A program made the translations under genes and the position numbers. The notes below the pieces were generated by a model, which was given only the letters and a program-made list of their open reading frames with translations, searched no databases and had not been told where the DNA came from. This document shows, one piece after another, positions 24,781-33,160 of a stretch of DNA of 46,613 bases. Position 1 is the stretch's first letter; the number at the start of each line of letters is the position of its first letter. The stretch covers positions 1 to 46,613 of the forward strand of contig DASXNR010000507.1 in NCBI GenBank assembly GCA_036494925.1, read 5' to 3'. Source of the stretch: JAMXLO01 sp036494925 (GTDB lineage: Bacteria > Pseudomonadota > Alphaproteobacteria > Acetobacterales > Acetobacteraceae).

Positions 24781-25764
24781 TCAGGCTGCCGCCGCACGTT
24801 CCTCCGCCCGGCGCACCCGCTCGCGATACACGTTGTAGGACCCCGACGCCGCCACCACCACGGCACCCACCAGCGTGTTCCACGACGGCAGTTCGCCGAA
24901 CACCAGGAAGCCGGCAAGGACGCCCCACGGCAGCATCGTGTATTCGTATGGCGCCAGTGCCGAGATCGGCGCCAATGCATAGCTGCGCGCGAACACGCAA
25001 TGCGCCAGCCCGCTCGACAGTCCCAGGAACCCCAGCGCCAGCCAGCCAGCCGCACCGATCGACCCGGAACCCGGAAACGTCGACAGCAGCAGGAACCCCG
25101 TCACCGTATGGCAGATCAGCAGCCAGAACGCCTGGCACTCCGGGGTTTCGGTGGTGGTCAACTGCCGCGTCATAATGCGCGTCAGCGCCATCACCAGCGT
25201 GCCGGCCAGCAGCAGCACCACCACCGGGGTCCACAGATCGCCTCCCGGACGGAGCATGATCAGCACGCCGCCGAAACCCACCAGCGTGGACAGCGCCCGC
25301 CGCCAGCGGATCCGCTCCCCCAGCATCGGCACCGCCAGCACGGTCATGATCAGCGGGGCGGTAAACCCCACCGCATAGGTATCGGCGAGGCTCATCGACA
25401 GCCAGGAAATGTACCAGGTCACCGATACGAATGAGGACAGCACGCTGCGCGCCAGCACCAAACCCCAGCGTCGCGGCACCAGCCGCCGCCAGCCGGTCCC
25501 GCCGGGCCGGCCCACCGTCACCGCCGCCACGGTCACCATGCCGAACGCGCCGCGCCACAGCATCGCGGCGGCGACCCCCACAACGGGCAGCACCAGCTTC
25601 GCCGTCACATCGCCCAGGGTCCAGATCAGGTAAGCCACCATCGCCAGCGCGATGCCGCGCAACGTGTCGGATGCGTTGTCGGTCAGGATGCGCGGCGCGG
25701 GCGCCGCCACGGCTTGCGGCACGACATCAGCCAACGGCACGTTCCCCCTGGGCCACCGCAGCAT
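24781..25764 (-). CDS. DMT-superfamily (EamA) transporter
   Basis: An inner-membrane protein of about 327 residues with ten helices in two EamA repeats (ALAMVAYLIWTLGDVTAKLV in the first, and LSSGLAHCVFARSYALAPIS with PYEYTMLPWGVLAGFLVFGE in the second). Such drug/metabolite transporters export or import small metabolites; the substrate is unknown. The start is uncertain: ATG 25764 or GTG 25740 (preceded by AGGGGG). Only 36 bases separate ATG 25764 from the divergent methyltransferase start at 25801. Confidence 0.87.
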   Translation of the reverse strand: MLRWPRGNVPLADVVPQAVAAPAPRILTDNASDTLRGIALAMVAYLIWTLGDVTAKLVLPVVGVAAAMLWRGAFGMVTVAAVTVGRPGGTGWRRLVPRRWGLVLARSVLSSFVSVTWYISWLSMSLADTYAVGFTAPLIMTVLAVPMLGERIRWRRALSTLVGFGGVLIMLRPGGDLWTPVVVLLLAGTLVMALTRIMTRQLTTTETPECQAFWLLICHTVTGFLLLSTFPGSGSIGAAGWLALGFLGLSSGLAHCVFARSYALAPISALAPYEYTMLPWGVLAGFLVFGELPSWNTLVGAVVVAASGSYNVYRERVRRAEERAAAA

Positions 25765-25800
25765 CCTTGCCTTGCGGACGCGGCGGCGGCAAGGCAGACG

Positions 25801-26520
25801 ATGCGGATGGAGCCGGCGGAATACGCGCTGATGGACGCGGCCGAGGGCCACATGTGGTGGTACCGCGCGCTGCATCGGCGGCTATTGGACGCGCTTGCCG
25901 GCGTTCACGGCGCTGTCCTCGACGCGGGTTGCGGCACCGGCGGACTGCTGGCTTACCTGCAAGCCGCGCGGCCCGACCTGCGGGCGGTCGGCGTGGAATG
26001 GGCCGAGCCGGCGTGCCGTCGCGCCGCCGCCAAATCCGGTGCGCCGATCGCACGCGGCAGTGTCAACCTGCTGCCGTTCGCCGATGCGAGCTTCGATGCC
26101 GCGGTCGCCGCCGATCTGCTGTGCCACGGCGCGGTCGATCCGGCGCAGGCGCTGGCCGAACTGCGGCGTGTACTGCGTCCGGCCGGCACGCTGATCCTCA
26201 ATATGCCGGCCTACTCCTGGCTGCTGTCGGCCCACGACCGGCTGGTGCATAACGTCCGCCGCTGCACCGCACGTCAACTCACGACCATGCTGTGCGACGC
26301 CGGATTCGTCCGCGCGCGTGCGGGCTACTGGAACGGTCTGCTGCTGCCGTTCATGGTGGCGCAGCGCAAGCTTCTCGCGCGCCATGCGGCGGCCTCGGAT
26401 GTCGCCCCGTTTCCGCCATGGCTGGATGCGACACTTCATGCGATGACAGAGATCGAGCGTCGCCTGCCCTTCCGCCTGCCCGCCGGCGGGTCGGTGCTGG
26501 CGACCGCGGAGCGACCATGA
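25801..26520 (+). CDS. Class I SAM-dependent methyltransferase
   Basis: A 239-residue methyltransferase: motif I AVLDAGCGTGGLLAYLQ binds SAM, GVEWAEPACRRAA is motif II, and LPFADASFDAAVAADLLCHG with the following LAELRRVLRPAGTLILNMPA is the motif IV-VI region. The C-terminal third (RARAGYWNGLLLPFMVAQRK) is amphipathic and may lie on the membrane. ATG 25801 or 25807 are possible starts. Its stop overlaps the glycosyltransferase start (ATGA), so it probably modifies the glycan or lipid made by that enzyme; this is inference. Confidence 0.85.
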   Translation: MRMEPAEYALMDAAEGHMWWYRALHRRLLDALAGVHGAVLDAGCGTGGLLAYLQAARPDLRAVGVEWAEPACRRAAAKSGAPIARGSVNLLPFADASFDAAVAADLLCHGAVDPAQALAELRRVLRPAGTLILNMPAYSWLLSAHDRLVHNVRRCTARQLTTMLCDAGFVRARAGYWNGLLLPFMVAQRKLLARHAAASDVAPFPPWLDATLHAMTEIERRLPFRLPAGGSVLATAERP

Positions 26521-27521
26521 ACGACGAGACTGACCTGCGTTATCGCGTGTCCGCTGCCCCGGCGCAGTCGGTCGGCATCGGCCTTTCTATCGTCATCCCG
26601 GTGTATCGCGGTGCCACCACGATCGGGCGCCTGGTCGAAGCACTGTCCGCGCTGCACCCCGCCGATGGACTGGAGATCGTACTGGTCAACGACGGCAGCC
26701 CGGACAATTCCGGCGAGGTGTGCCAGGAGCTGGTACAGCGCGCCAAGGTGCCGCTGACCTATATCGAGCACGCACGTAACTTCGGCGAGCACAACGCGGT
26801 CATGACCGGCTTGCGACACACCAGCGGCGCCTACGTGATAACGATGGATGACGATCTGCAGAACCCGCCCGAGGAGGTGGTCCGGCTCTACGATCATGCA
26901 CGACTCGGCAACTGGGACGTTGTCTACACACGTTACGCGGTCAAGCAGCATGCCGGCTGGCGAAACATCGGCAGCCGCTTCGCCAATGCGGTGGCGGATC
27001 GTCTGCTCGACAAGCCGAAGGGTGTCTATCTGTCGTCGTTCCGCTGCATGTCGGCATTCGTGGTGCGGTCGGTGACGCGCTACCAGGGTCCATACCCCTA
27101 CGTCGATGGACTGCTCATGCAGGTGACGCAGCGGATCGACAGCATCGAGGTGCGTCACCTGCCGCGTGTCGAGGGCCGCTCGAACTACAATCTCGCGCGC
27201 CTGGTGCGGCTGTGGCTGAACCTGGCGACCAGCTTCTCGCTGGCGCCACTGCGACTTGCCATCTATGCCGGTGTGTTCATGGCGCTGCTCGGCGCGGCGG
27301 GCGCGGTGGCCACGATCGTCGAGGCACTGTTCCTGCACGATACGCCATCCGGTTGGGCCTCGACGATGACGGTGATCATGCTGGTCTCCGGCGTGCAATC
27401 GATGATCCTGGGCGTGCTCGGCGAATACGTCGGGCGCACCTTCCTGTCGGCGAACGGCAAGCCGCAGGGCACGGTGCGCTCGGTCGAGCGCAATGCGGCG
27501 GCCGAGCGCGCCGACGCGTGA
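26517..27521 (+). CDS. Family 2 glycosyltransferase, ArnC/DPM1-like
   Basis: A 334-residue inverting GT-A enzyme that transfers a sugar from a nucleotide donor to polyprenyl phosphate. Seen: LSIVIPVYRGATTIGRLVEA, IVLVNDGSPDNSGEV, ARNFGEHNAVMTGL and the metal-binding YVITMDDDLQNPPEEV. The VEGRSNYNLARLVRLWLNL segment leads into two C-terminal helices (about 240-265 and 280-305) that anchor it, as in ArnC and GtrB. It overlaps genes on both sides by four bases, placing it in the middle of a three-gene operon. Confidence 0.9.
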   Translation: MNDETDLRYRVSAAPAQSVGIGLSIVIPVYRGATTIGRLVEALSALHPADGLEIVLVNDGSPDNSGEVCQELVQRAKVPLTYIEHARNFGEHNAVMTGLRHTSGAYVITMDDDLQNPPEEVVRLYDHARLGNWDVVYTRYAVKQHAGWRNIGSRFANAVADRLLDKPKGVYLSSFRCMSAFVVRSVTRYQGPYPYVDGLLMQVTQRIDSIEVRHLPRVEGRSNYNLARLVRLWLNLATSFSLAPLRLAIYAGVFMALLGAAGAVATIVEALFLHDTPSGWASTMTVIMLVSGVQSMILGVLGEYVGRTFLSANGKPQGTVRSVERNAAAERADA

Positions 27522-27850
27522 CGTTCTACTGGGTCACGCTGTTCGCCGGGATCGCGGTGAGCATGGCGGGCAACGCCTTGCTGAAAGCCGGCGCAGGTAC
27601 GGCCAATTTCATTGCCCAACTGCTGGATTGGCGTACTGTGATCGGGCTGGCCCTGTACGGTGGCGCAGCGATTCTGTACATCGTGGCACTGCGCCGCATC
27701 CCGATGTCGCGCGCCCTGCCTTGCACCGCCATCTCGTACGTTGCCGCGGCGCTGATCGGTCATTACGCGTTTGGCGAGGCACTCGGCATCACACACCTGG
27801 CGGCGATCGCGTTGATCTGCGGCGGGGTCGTGATCCTGGCATTCGCCTAA
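27518..27850 (+). CDS. Small multidrug-resistance-type membrane protein, probable lipid-sugar flippase
   Basis: A 110-residue four-helix protein of the SMR/EamA-like family (TFYWVTLFAGIAVSMAGNAL, LKAGAG, ALRRIPMSRALPCTAISYVA, FGEALGITHLAAIALICGG). The helix-3 segment with Pro-x-Ser-x-Ala is closer to ArnE/ArnF flippase subunits than to drug exporters. Following an ArnC-like transferase by an overlapping start (GTGA), it probably flips the polyprenyl-phosphate sugar. Only one such subunit is present. Its stop overlaps the convergent selB stop. Confidence 0.82.
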   Translation: MTFYWVTLFAGIAVSMAGNALLKAGAGTANFIAQLLDWRTVIGLALYGGAAILYIVALRRIPMSRALPCTAISYVAAALIGHYAFGEALGITHLAAIALICGGVVILAFA

Positions 27851-29727
27851 GATGTCGGACCAAACAAGCTGATCCGGTCGGCCCGCACACGCCTCTCGTC
27901 CCCGATCCGCACAGTGACACCGGCGCGGTCGAAGAACTCCAGCACCTGGATCGCGACCTTCCTGCCGTTCGCCAACCGGTCGCGAAATGCCGCGGCGGTA
28001 ACCGTGCCGGCGGGATCGGCCTCGGCCAGTTGCGCGGCGGCACCGAGCATCTCCGCGACGGTCTCGCTGAGAAAGAACTGATCGGGCGCCACCTCGATCA
28101 ACCGGCCCAATCGCTGCACGCGCTTCAGCGTGGCACGCATCGCCGGCTCCGGCACCGACAGCGACCGCGCCAGATCGCGCGTCCGCGGCGGACGAAAGCG
28201 CTCGGCGGCGATCAATTCGCTCGCCTGCCGCCACACCCGTTCGTCCTGCGCCGACAGCGTGGCGCGATGTGAGGGCAGCCGGAGCCACGGACCGTCCTGT
28301 TCCATCGCGCCGCGCCGGAACAGCGACTCGACGACAGTACGAAACGCCGCCACCGACGGGCGGCCCGGCGTCGCCAAACGCAGCCGCTCGAATTGCAGCC
28401 CCGGCTGATCCGGGGCCGCAGCATGATGCGCGGCCAGATGTGCGACGACGCCATCGCGCATCGCGTCGAGCGTAGCCGGTGTCATCAGCAGGTCGCCGAC
28501 CGCGATCGCGGTCGTGGACGACAGCATCGACGGCGGCAAAATGCGCGCGCGCAAGTACGCGGCGCGGTCGGTCCAGCCAGGCGGCAGGGCCAGCAGTGCA
28601 CGCAATGCATCGGCCGGATCGTGCCGATCCAGAGCCGCCAGCTGTTCAAGCCGTTCCGGTGTGCGTCGGCCACGTCGTGGCGGGAACGGATCGATCACCA
28701 CTCCGCCGCCGATGGTGCGGGTCGCCGCCGCATCGCGCAGCACCAACCGATCGCGCGCCAGCGCGCCGATCGGCCGATCGAGTGTCAGGCGTGCGAGCAC
28801 CGTGCTGCCCGGTTCGATCCGTTCGGCATTCAGCACCGCGACGCGTGCCGTCACGTGCGCCGCGCCGAGATGCAGATGCACCGGCGCATCCGCACGCAGC
28901 GCACGCGCCTCCTCGGCCAGCAAGGTCATGCGGATGTCGAAACGCGCGGTCGGCGCGTGCACCTCGGGGTGCAGTACCCAATCACCGCGGGTCACCACAT
29001 CCTTCGATAGCCGAGGAGCGGTGACGTTCAGTGCCACGCGTTGGCCGGCGACCGCCGCATCCGCCGGCCGGTTCTGCGCATGCAGTCCGCGCACACGCAG
29101 TTCGATGCCGGGCGGTGACAGCATCAGACGGTCTTCGACGCAGATCCGGCCAGAAACGAGCGTGCCGGTGACGACAAGACCCGCGCCGGTCAGCGTGAAG
29201 GCTCGATCGACCGCGAGGCGCGGATGCAGTTCGGCATCGCGTTGCCGGGGGCCGAGCGTGAGCAGTGCCGACCGCAATGCCTCAATTCCGTCGCCGGTCA
29301 TCGCGGACACCGGCAGCAGTGGCGCGGATGCGAGCGCGGTTTGCGCCAGCAGCGCTCGCACCTCGGCACCGACCTCTGCTGCGCGACCGGATGCCAAATC
29401 TGACTTGGTCAACGCGATCACGCCGCGATCGATGCCGAGCAATTGCAGGATCTGTACGTGCTCGCGGGTCTGCGGCATCACGCCATCGTCGAGTGCCACC
29501 ACCAGCAATGCCGCATCGACGCCGCTGGCGCCGGCCAGCATGGTGTGTACGAACCGCTCATGCCCCGGCACATCGACGAAGCCGAACGCGTCGGTATAGG
29601 CGTAACCGAGATCGATTGTGATGCCGCGTCGCTTCTCCTCGGCCAAACGATCGGCATCGATGCCGGTCAGCGCCTTCACCAGCGCGGTCTTGCCGTGATC
29701 GACATGCCCAGCGGTGCCGATGATCAT
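27847..29727 (-). CDS. selB: Selenocysteine-specific elongation factor SelB
   Basis: A 626-residue translation GTPase that carries Sec-tRNA to UGA codons marked by a SECIS hairpin. G1 GTAGHVDHGKTALVKAL, G3 DVPGHERFVHTML and G4 LTKSD are intact, followed by EF-Tu-like beta domains and a C-terminal region of winged helices (about 370-626) that binds the SECIS RNA. Length matches E. coli SelB. It lies 10 bases after fdhE in the same transcript. A selenoprotein gene with a matching SECIS is at 34069-37140. Confidence 0.96.
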   Translation of the reverse strand: MIIGTAGHVDHGKTALVKALTGIDADRLAEEKRRGITIDLGYAYTDAFGFVDVPGHERFVHTMLAGASGVDAALLVVALDDGVMPQTREHVQILQLLGIDRGVIALTKSDLASGRAAEVGAEVRALLAQTALASAPLLPVSAMTGDGIEALRSALLTLGPRQRDAELHPRLAVDRAFTLTGAGLVVTGTLVSGRICVEDRLMLSPPGIELRVRGLHAQNRPADAAVAGQRVALNVTAPRLSKDVVTRGDWVLHPEVHAPTARFDIRMTLLAEEARALRADAPVHLHLGAAHVTARVAVLNAERIEPGSTVLARLTLDRPIGALARDRLVLRDAAATRTIGGGVVIDPFPPRRGRRTPERLEQLAALDRHDPADALRALLALPPGWTDRAAYLRARILPPSMLSSTTAIAVGDLLMTPATLDAMRDGVVAHLAAHHAAAPDQPGLQFERLRLATPGRPSVAAFRTVVESLFRRGAMEQDGPWLRLPSHRATLSAQDERVWRQASELIAAERFRPPRTRDLARSLSVPEPAMRATLKRVQRLGRLIEVAPDQFFLSETVAEMLGAAAQLAEADPAGTVTAAAFRDRLANGRKVAIQVLEFFDRAGVTVRIGDERRVRADRISLFGPTS

Positions 29728-29737
29728 GCGTTACCTG

Positions 29738-30655
29738 TCACGACCCGCCGATCACCAACGGGTTCGCCGCATGTCGCTGGTACCCCGCTTCGCCGACCAG
29801 CATATCCAGCCCAAGCGAGGCCAGATCGTCCGCCATTGGTTCCGTCGCCATGTCCTTCGCCTGGTACAGCATCTTCACGTAGGTGCGGCATTCCTCGCAG
29901 GTCTCCGCCTGCACCACACCATCGCCGCCCTCGATGCCGTGCAGCGCGAGCCCGCGCGAACCGCCACAGGTGATGCACACCGCGCGCACATGGTTCCACG
30001 CCGTCGCGCACAGACCGCAGTGCAGATAGCGCACCCCCGGCGCCTGGCCTGCGGCGGTCACCACACCTGCCACCGGCGCGAAGCCGCACACCGGACAGCG
30101 CCCGCGCTGTGCCAGCAGATGCACGTCGGTCGCGGGCAACACGGCGGCGCGATGCGCGAAATACGCCGCAAGCGCGGCCGCGATGAGCACCGCCTCGCCG
30201 CTCTCCGCTTTTTGTATATCACCAGATAGATACGAGTTCGCCAGCAGCTCTACCGCGGCCGCGCCATGCGCATGCAGCGCGTGGATCGCAGCGCGCGCCT
30301 GAGCCGGGAGGGTGCCGTCTTCCGCCGCCCGCAGCACGCGCTCAAGGCCTAACTGCCAGGATGCATCGCGGCGATGGCGGTCATAGGCTAGCGGCGGCTC
30401 GCCCTCGGTCAGCGCAACCAACTCAGCCGCGGGCAGTGCCGCCACACTATCGTGCTGTCCGCGCGCGAGCCGCGCCATGAAGCGCAGCCAATCCGCCATC
30501 GGATGATCTGCCGCCAGCGACTCCAGCCGCTCGGCGCGGCGCAGGAACAGGACACCTGGCACCGGCAGAATCACCGGCACCGGCTGGCCGACGGCTTCGC
30601 GTGTCGGATCGCCGATGCGTCCGCCGACGATCCGAGGTCCGCTGCCCGCTGCCAT
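29738..30655 (-). CDS. fdhE: Formate dehydrogenase accessory protein FdhE
   Basis: A 305-residue cytosolic protein that helps assemble respiratory formate dehydrogenase before Tat export. The C-terminal half contains the rubredoxin-like metal sites: CPVC, CGLC, CITC and CEEC pairs (RGRCPVCGF, LHCGLCATAWN, AVCITCGGS, ETCEECRTYVK). The N-terminal half is helical. ATG 30655 is the first start that fits family length. Its coupling with selB (10 bases) makes a dedicated maturation unit for the nearby selenium-dependent enzyme. Confidence 0.93.
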   Translation of the reverse strand: MAAGSGPRIVGGRIGDPTREAVGQPVPVILPVPGVLFLRRAERLESLAADHPMADWLRFMARLARGQHDSVAALPAAELVALTEGEPPLAYDRHRRDASWQLGLERVLRAAEDGTLPAQARAAIHALHAHGAAAVELLANSYLSGDIQKAESGEAVLIAAALAAYFAHRAAVLPATDVHLLAQRGRCPVCGFAPVAGVVTAAGQAPGVRYLHCGLCATAWNHVRAVCITCGGSRGLALHGIEGGDGVVQAETCEECRTYVKMLYQAKDMATEPMADDLASLGLDMLVGEAGYQRHAANPLVIGGS

Positions 30656-30733
30656 GCCGGCAATACAACGCGCGTACCGACGCCATGCAAGTCCCTTGAC
30701 TCGCCCCGATCCGGTCGGCACTTGGCGGTTCGA

Positions 30734-32437
30734 ATGACCCGGAAGCCTGCCAACCTGCAATACGGCGTGGACGATATCCCGCCGACGTCCGTCATCATCG
30801 TCAACGCGCTGCAATATGTCGCGGTGCTGGCGGGCTTCCTGGTTTTCCCGCTGATCATGACGCGCGAGGCGCATGTCTCGGCCGACGTGGCCGACAGCGT
30901 TTTGAGCTGGTCGATGATCATCCTGGCGATCGGCACCACGCTACAGGCGCTGCCGAAAGGCCCGATCGGCAGCGGCTATCTGGCGCCGAGCGTCATGACC
31001 GCGGTCTATGTCGGCCCGTCGCTCGAGGCGGTGCGGCTTGGCGGCCTGGCGCTGATGGGCGGTATGACGATCTTCGGCGGCGCCGTGGAAGCGCTGCTGT
31101 CGCGCTCGCTGCATCGGCTGCGTTCGCTGCTGCCGCCGGAGCTTGCCGGCGTGGTGATCCTGCTGGTGGCAATCGGCAACGGCATGGTCGGCTATCGCTA
31201 TCTGCTGGTGCCTGGCAGCGAGCATGCCGATCCGCGCCACTGGGCAGTGGCGACAATCACGCTGCTGGTCACCATCGCATTGAACGTTTGGGGCAAGGGC
31301 ATCGTACGTGCGTCCTGCGCGCTGATCGGGATGATCGTCGGCTACGCCGCGGCCTTCCCCGCCGGGCTGGTGCGCCAGCAAGAGCTCGCTCAGCTCGCCG
31401 GACTGCCGCCGGTGCAATTGCCCCATGTGGGCTATTTCGCCTGGTCGTTCGAACCGGTGCTGATCGCGCCGTTCCTCATCGCCGCACTGGCCAACACGCT
31501 GAAGGCGGCGGCACTGCTGACCGCGGCGGAAAAGTTCGCCGACGCCGACTGGGTGCGGCCCAACCTGAAGCGGATCGGGGGCGGCGTGTTGGCCGACGGC
31601 ATCACCACCGGGCTGTCCGGTGCGTTCTGCGTGTTCGGAGTCAATGTCAGCGCGTCGTCGGTCGGCCTCAGCGAAGCCACCGGGGTCGCTTCACGCGTCG
31701 TCGCCTATGCGATCAGCGGGATCTTCGTGGTGATGGCGTTCATCCCCGGCCTGATGCGCTTCTTCACGCTGATGCCGGAGGCGGTGATCGGTGCCACCTT
31801 CATCTTCACCTCCTGTGCCATCATCAAGGGCGGCATCGAGACGATCGCCTCCCGCATGCTGGACACACGGCGCACGCTGGTGGTGGGCATGGCGATCCTG
31901 ACCGGCCTTGCCGTCGAGGCGTTTCCCGGCTTCTTCCACGCGCTGCCGGCCTCGATCGAGCCGCTTGTCGGTTCGCCTTTGGTACTCGGCACCTTCGTCG
32001 GGTTCGGTCTCAACGCGGTATTCCGCATCGGCACGCGCCGCCGATCCGAGCTGCGCATCGATCCGTACGCGATCGACTACGACGCGATCCACAGCTTCAT
32101 GGATGGATGCGGCGGGATGTGGGGCGCGCGGCGCGACGTTATCGCGCGTGCGAACTACGCCGCGCAGCAGTTGATCGAGGTGATCGCCGACACCTGCGAG
32201 CCGCGTGGACCGATCGCGCTGTCGGGCAGCTTCAACGAGTTCGACCTTGCGGTGGAAGCGCGCTACGCCGGCGGCCCGCTGGAACTCCCCGACCGGCGGC
32301 CGACGCCGGACGAGATCGCCCACAGCGAGGACGGCGTGCGCCAGCTCGCCGGTTTCCTGCTGCGCCACAACGCCGACCGCTCATCGTCGACACGGCGCGG
32401 CGAGACCTGCATCGTGCAGTTCCAGTTCCACCACTAA
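30734..32437 (+). CDS. NCS2-family nucleobase permease with soluble C-terminal domain
   Basis: A 567-residue protein. Residues about 20-440 are a uracil/xanthine permease-type (NCS2) transporter with about 12-14 helices; NGMVGYRYLLVPGS, GFGLNAVFRIGTRRR and PEAVIGATFIFTSCAIIKGG are typical. The last 115 residues form a soluble domain with YDAIHSFMDGCGGMWGARRD, SGSFNEFDLAVEARYAGGPL and a C-terminal VQFQFHH, which resembles the ATP-binding fold of GHKL/histidine-kinase-type proteins by eye, though catalytic motifs are weak. It is oriented against its neighbours and splits the formate dehydrogenase genes from fdhE-selB. The substrate and the tail's role are unknown. Confidence 0.85.
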   Translation: MTRKPANLQYGVDDIPPTSVIIVNALQYVAVLAGFLVFPLIMTREAHVSADVADSVLSWSMIILAIGTTLQALPKGPIGSGYLAPSVMTAVYVGPSLEAVRLGGLALMGGMTIFGGAVEALLSRSLHRLRSLLPPELAGVVILLVAIGNGMVGYRYLLVPGSEHADPRHWAVATITLLVTIALNVWGKGIVRASCALIGMIVGYAAAFPAGLVRQQELAQLAGLPPVQLPHVGYFAWSFEPVLIAPFLIAALANTLKAAALLTAAEKFADADWVRPNLKRIGGGVLADGITTGLSGAFCVFGVNVSASSVGLSEATGVASRVVAYAISGIFVVMAFIPGLMRFFTLMPEAVIGATFIFTSCAIIKGGIETIASRMLDTRRTLVVGMAILTGLAVEAFPGFFHALPASIEPLVGSPLVLGTFVGFGLNAVFRIGTRRRSELRIDPYAIDYDAIHSFMDGCGGMWGARRDVIARANYAAQQLIEVIADTCEPRGPIALSGSFNEFDLAVEARYAGGPLELPDRRPTPDEIAHSEDGVRQLAGFLLRHNADRSSSTRRGETCIVQFQFHH

Positions 32438-32530
32438 TCTCCTGGTTCCGAAGTCCGCCGCACCATGCGATCACGCTGCAGCGAAACCCATCATCCCTGC
32501 TGCTGCGATTCCGGTTTGCCTGAAGCCACT

Positions 32531-33160
32531 CTAATGGCGCTGCGCCGACTCGCGCAGCCACTTGCGGTGATGCCGCCATGACCAGCCCGCGGTGACCACG
32601 CCCCGCGTCATCCCCTGCACCGTGCCGCGCACCCACAGCGCGGCATAGACGTGGACGATCCAGACCCCGATGATCGCCACCGCAGCCAGGCTGTGCAGGA
32701 GCTGTGCGATGCGCTTCTGTTCGATCGTGGTGTAGGGGAAGAAGTACGTGTCCCAGATCACCAGTCCTGACGCGAACAGCACCAGGATCAGCAGGGTCAT
32801 CCCCCAGAACACCAGCTTCTGTCCCGCATTGTAGCGACCGACCTCCGGCGCGTGCTCCTCATCGTTCGTCAGCACATGGCGGATCGCGCCGATCCATCGC
32901 GTATCGTCGCGGTGCCACAGATTGTGCCGCACAAAACGGATGAACAGCAGCGCGAAGCTGATCAGCAGCACGCTGCCGAACCAGGGATGGATCGCCCGCG
33001 TATAGGCACCGCCGCCGAACAAACTTGTAAGGAAGAACAGCGACGGATGAAACAGCGCCATGCCCGACAGCGCGAGCAGGATCAGGCAGCCAGCGGTGAT
33101 CCAGTGATTGATCCGCGCGGCCGTGGTGTAACGCGCCAGCGTTCCCGGCGGCTGTCTCAT
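32531..33160 (-). CDS. Formate dehydrogenase gamma subunit, cytochrome b
   Basis: A 209-residue four-helix diheme cytochrome b of the FdnI/FdoI family. It takes electrons from the beta subunit to the quinone pool. Histidines for heme binding are visible in INHWITAGCLIL, RAIHPWFGSVLL, QLLHSLAAVAIIG and WIVHVYAALWV. Length is that of E. coli FdnI. Its ATG overlaps the beta-subunit stop. It is the last gene of the minus-strand fdh operon; the convergent permease ends 93 bases away. Confidence 0.94.
   Translation of the reverse strand: MRQPPGTLARYTTAARINHWITAGCLILLALSGMALFHPSLFFLTSLFGGGAYTRAIHPWFGSVLLISFALLFIRFVRHNLWHRDDTRWIGAIRHVLTNDEEHAPEVGRYNAGQKLVFWGMTLLILVLFASGLVIWDTYFFPYTTIEQKRIAQLLHSLAAVAIIGVWIVHVYAALWVRGTVQGMTRGVVTAGWSWRHHRKWLRESAQRH

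Noticed and set aside
30656..30733. Possible tRNA-like T-loop (GGTTCGAAT) near 30727, considered as a tRNA-Sec gene
   Set aside because: No acceptor, D or anticodon stems fit around it, and the sequence leads directly into the permease start codon.
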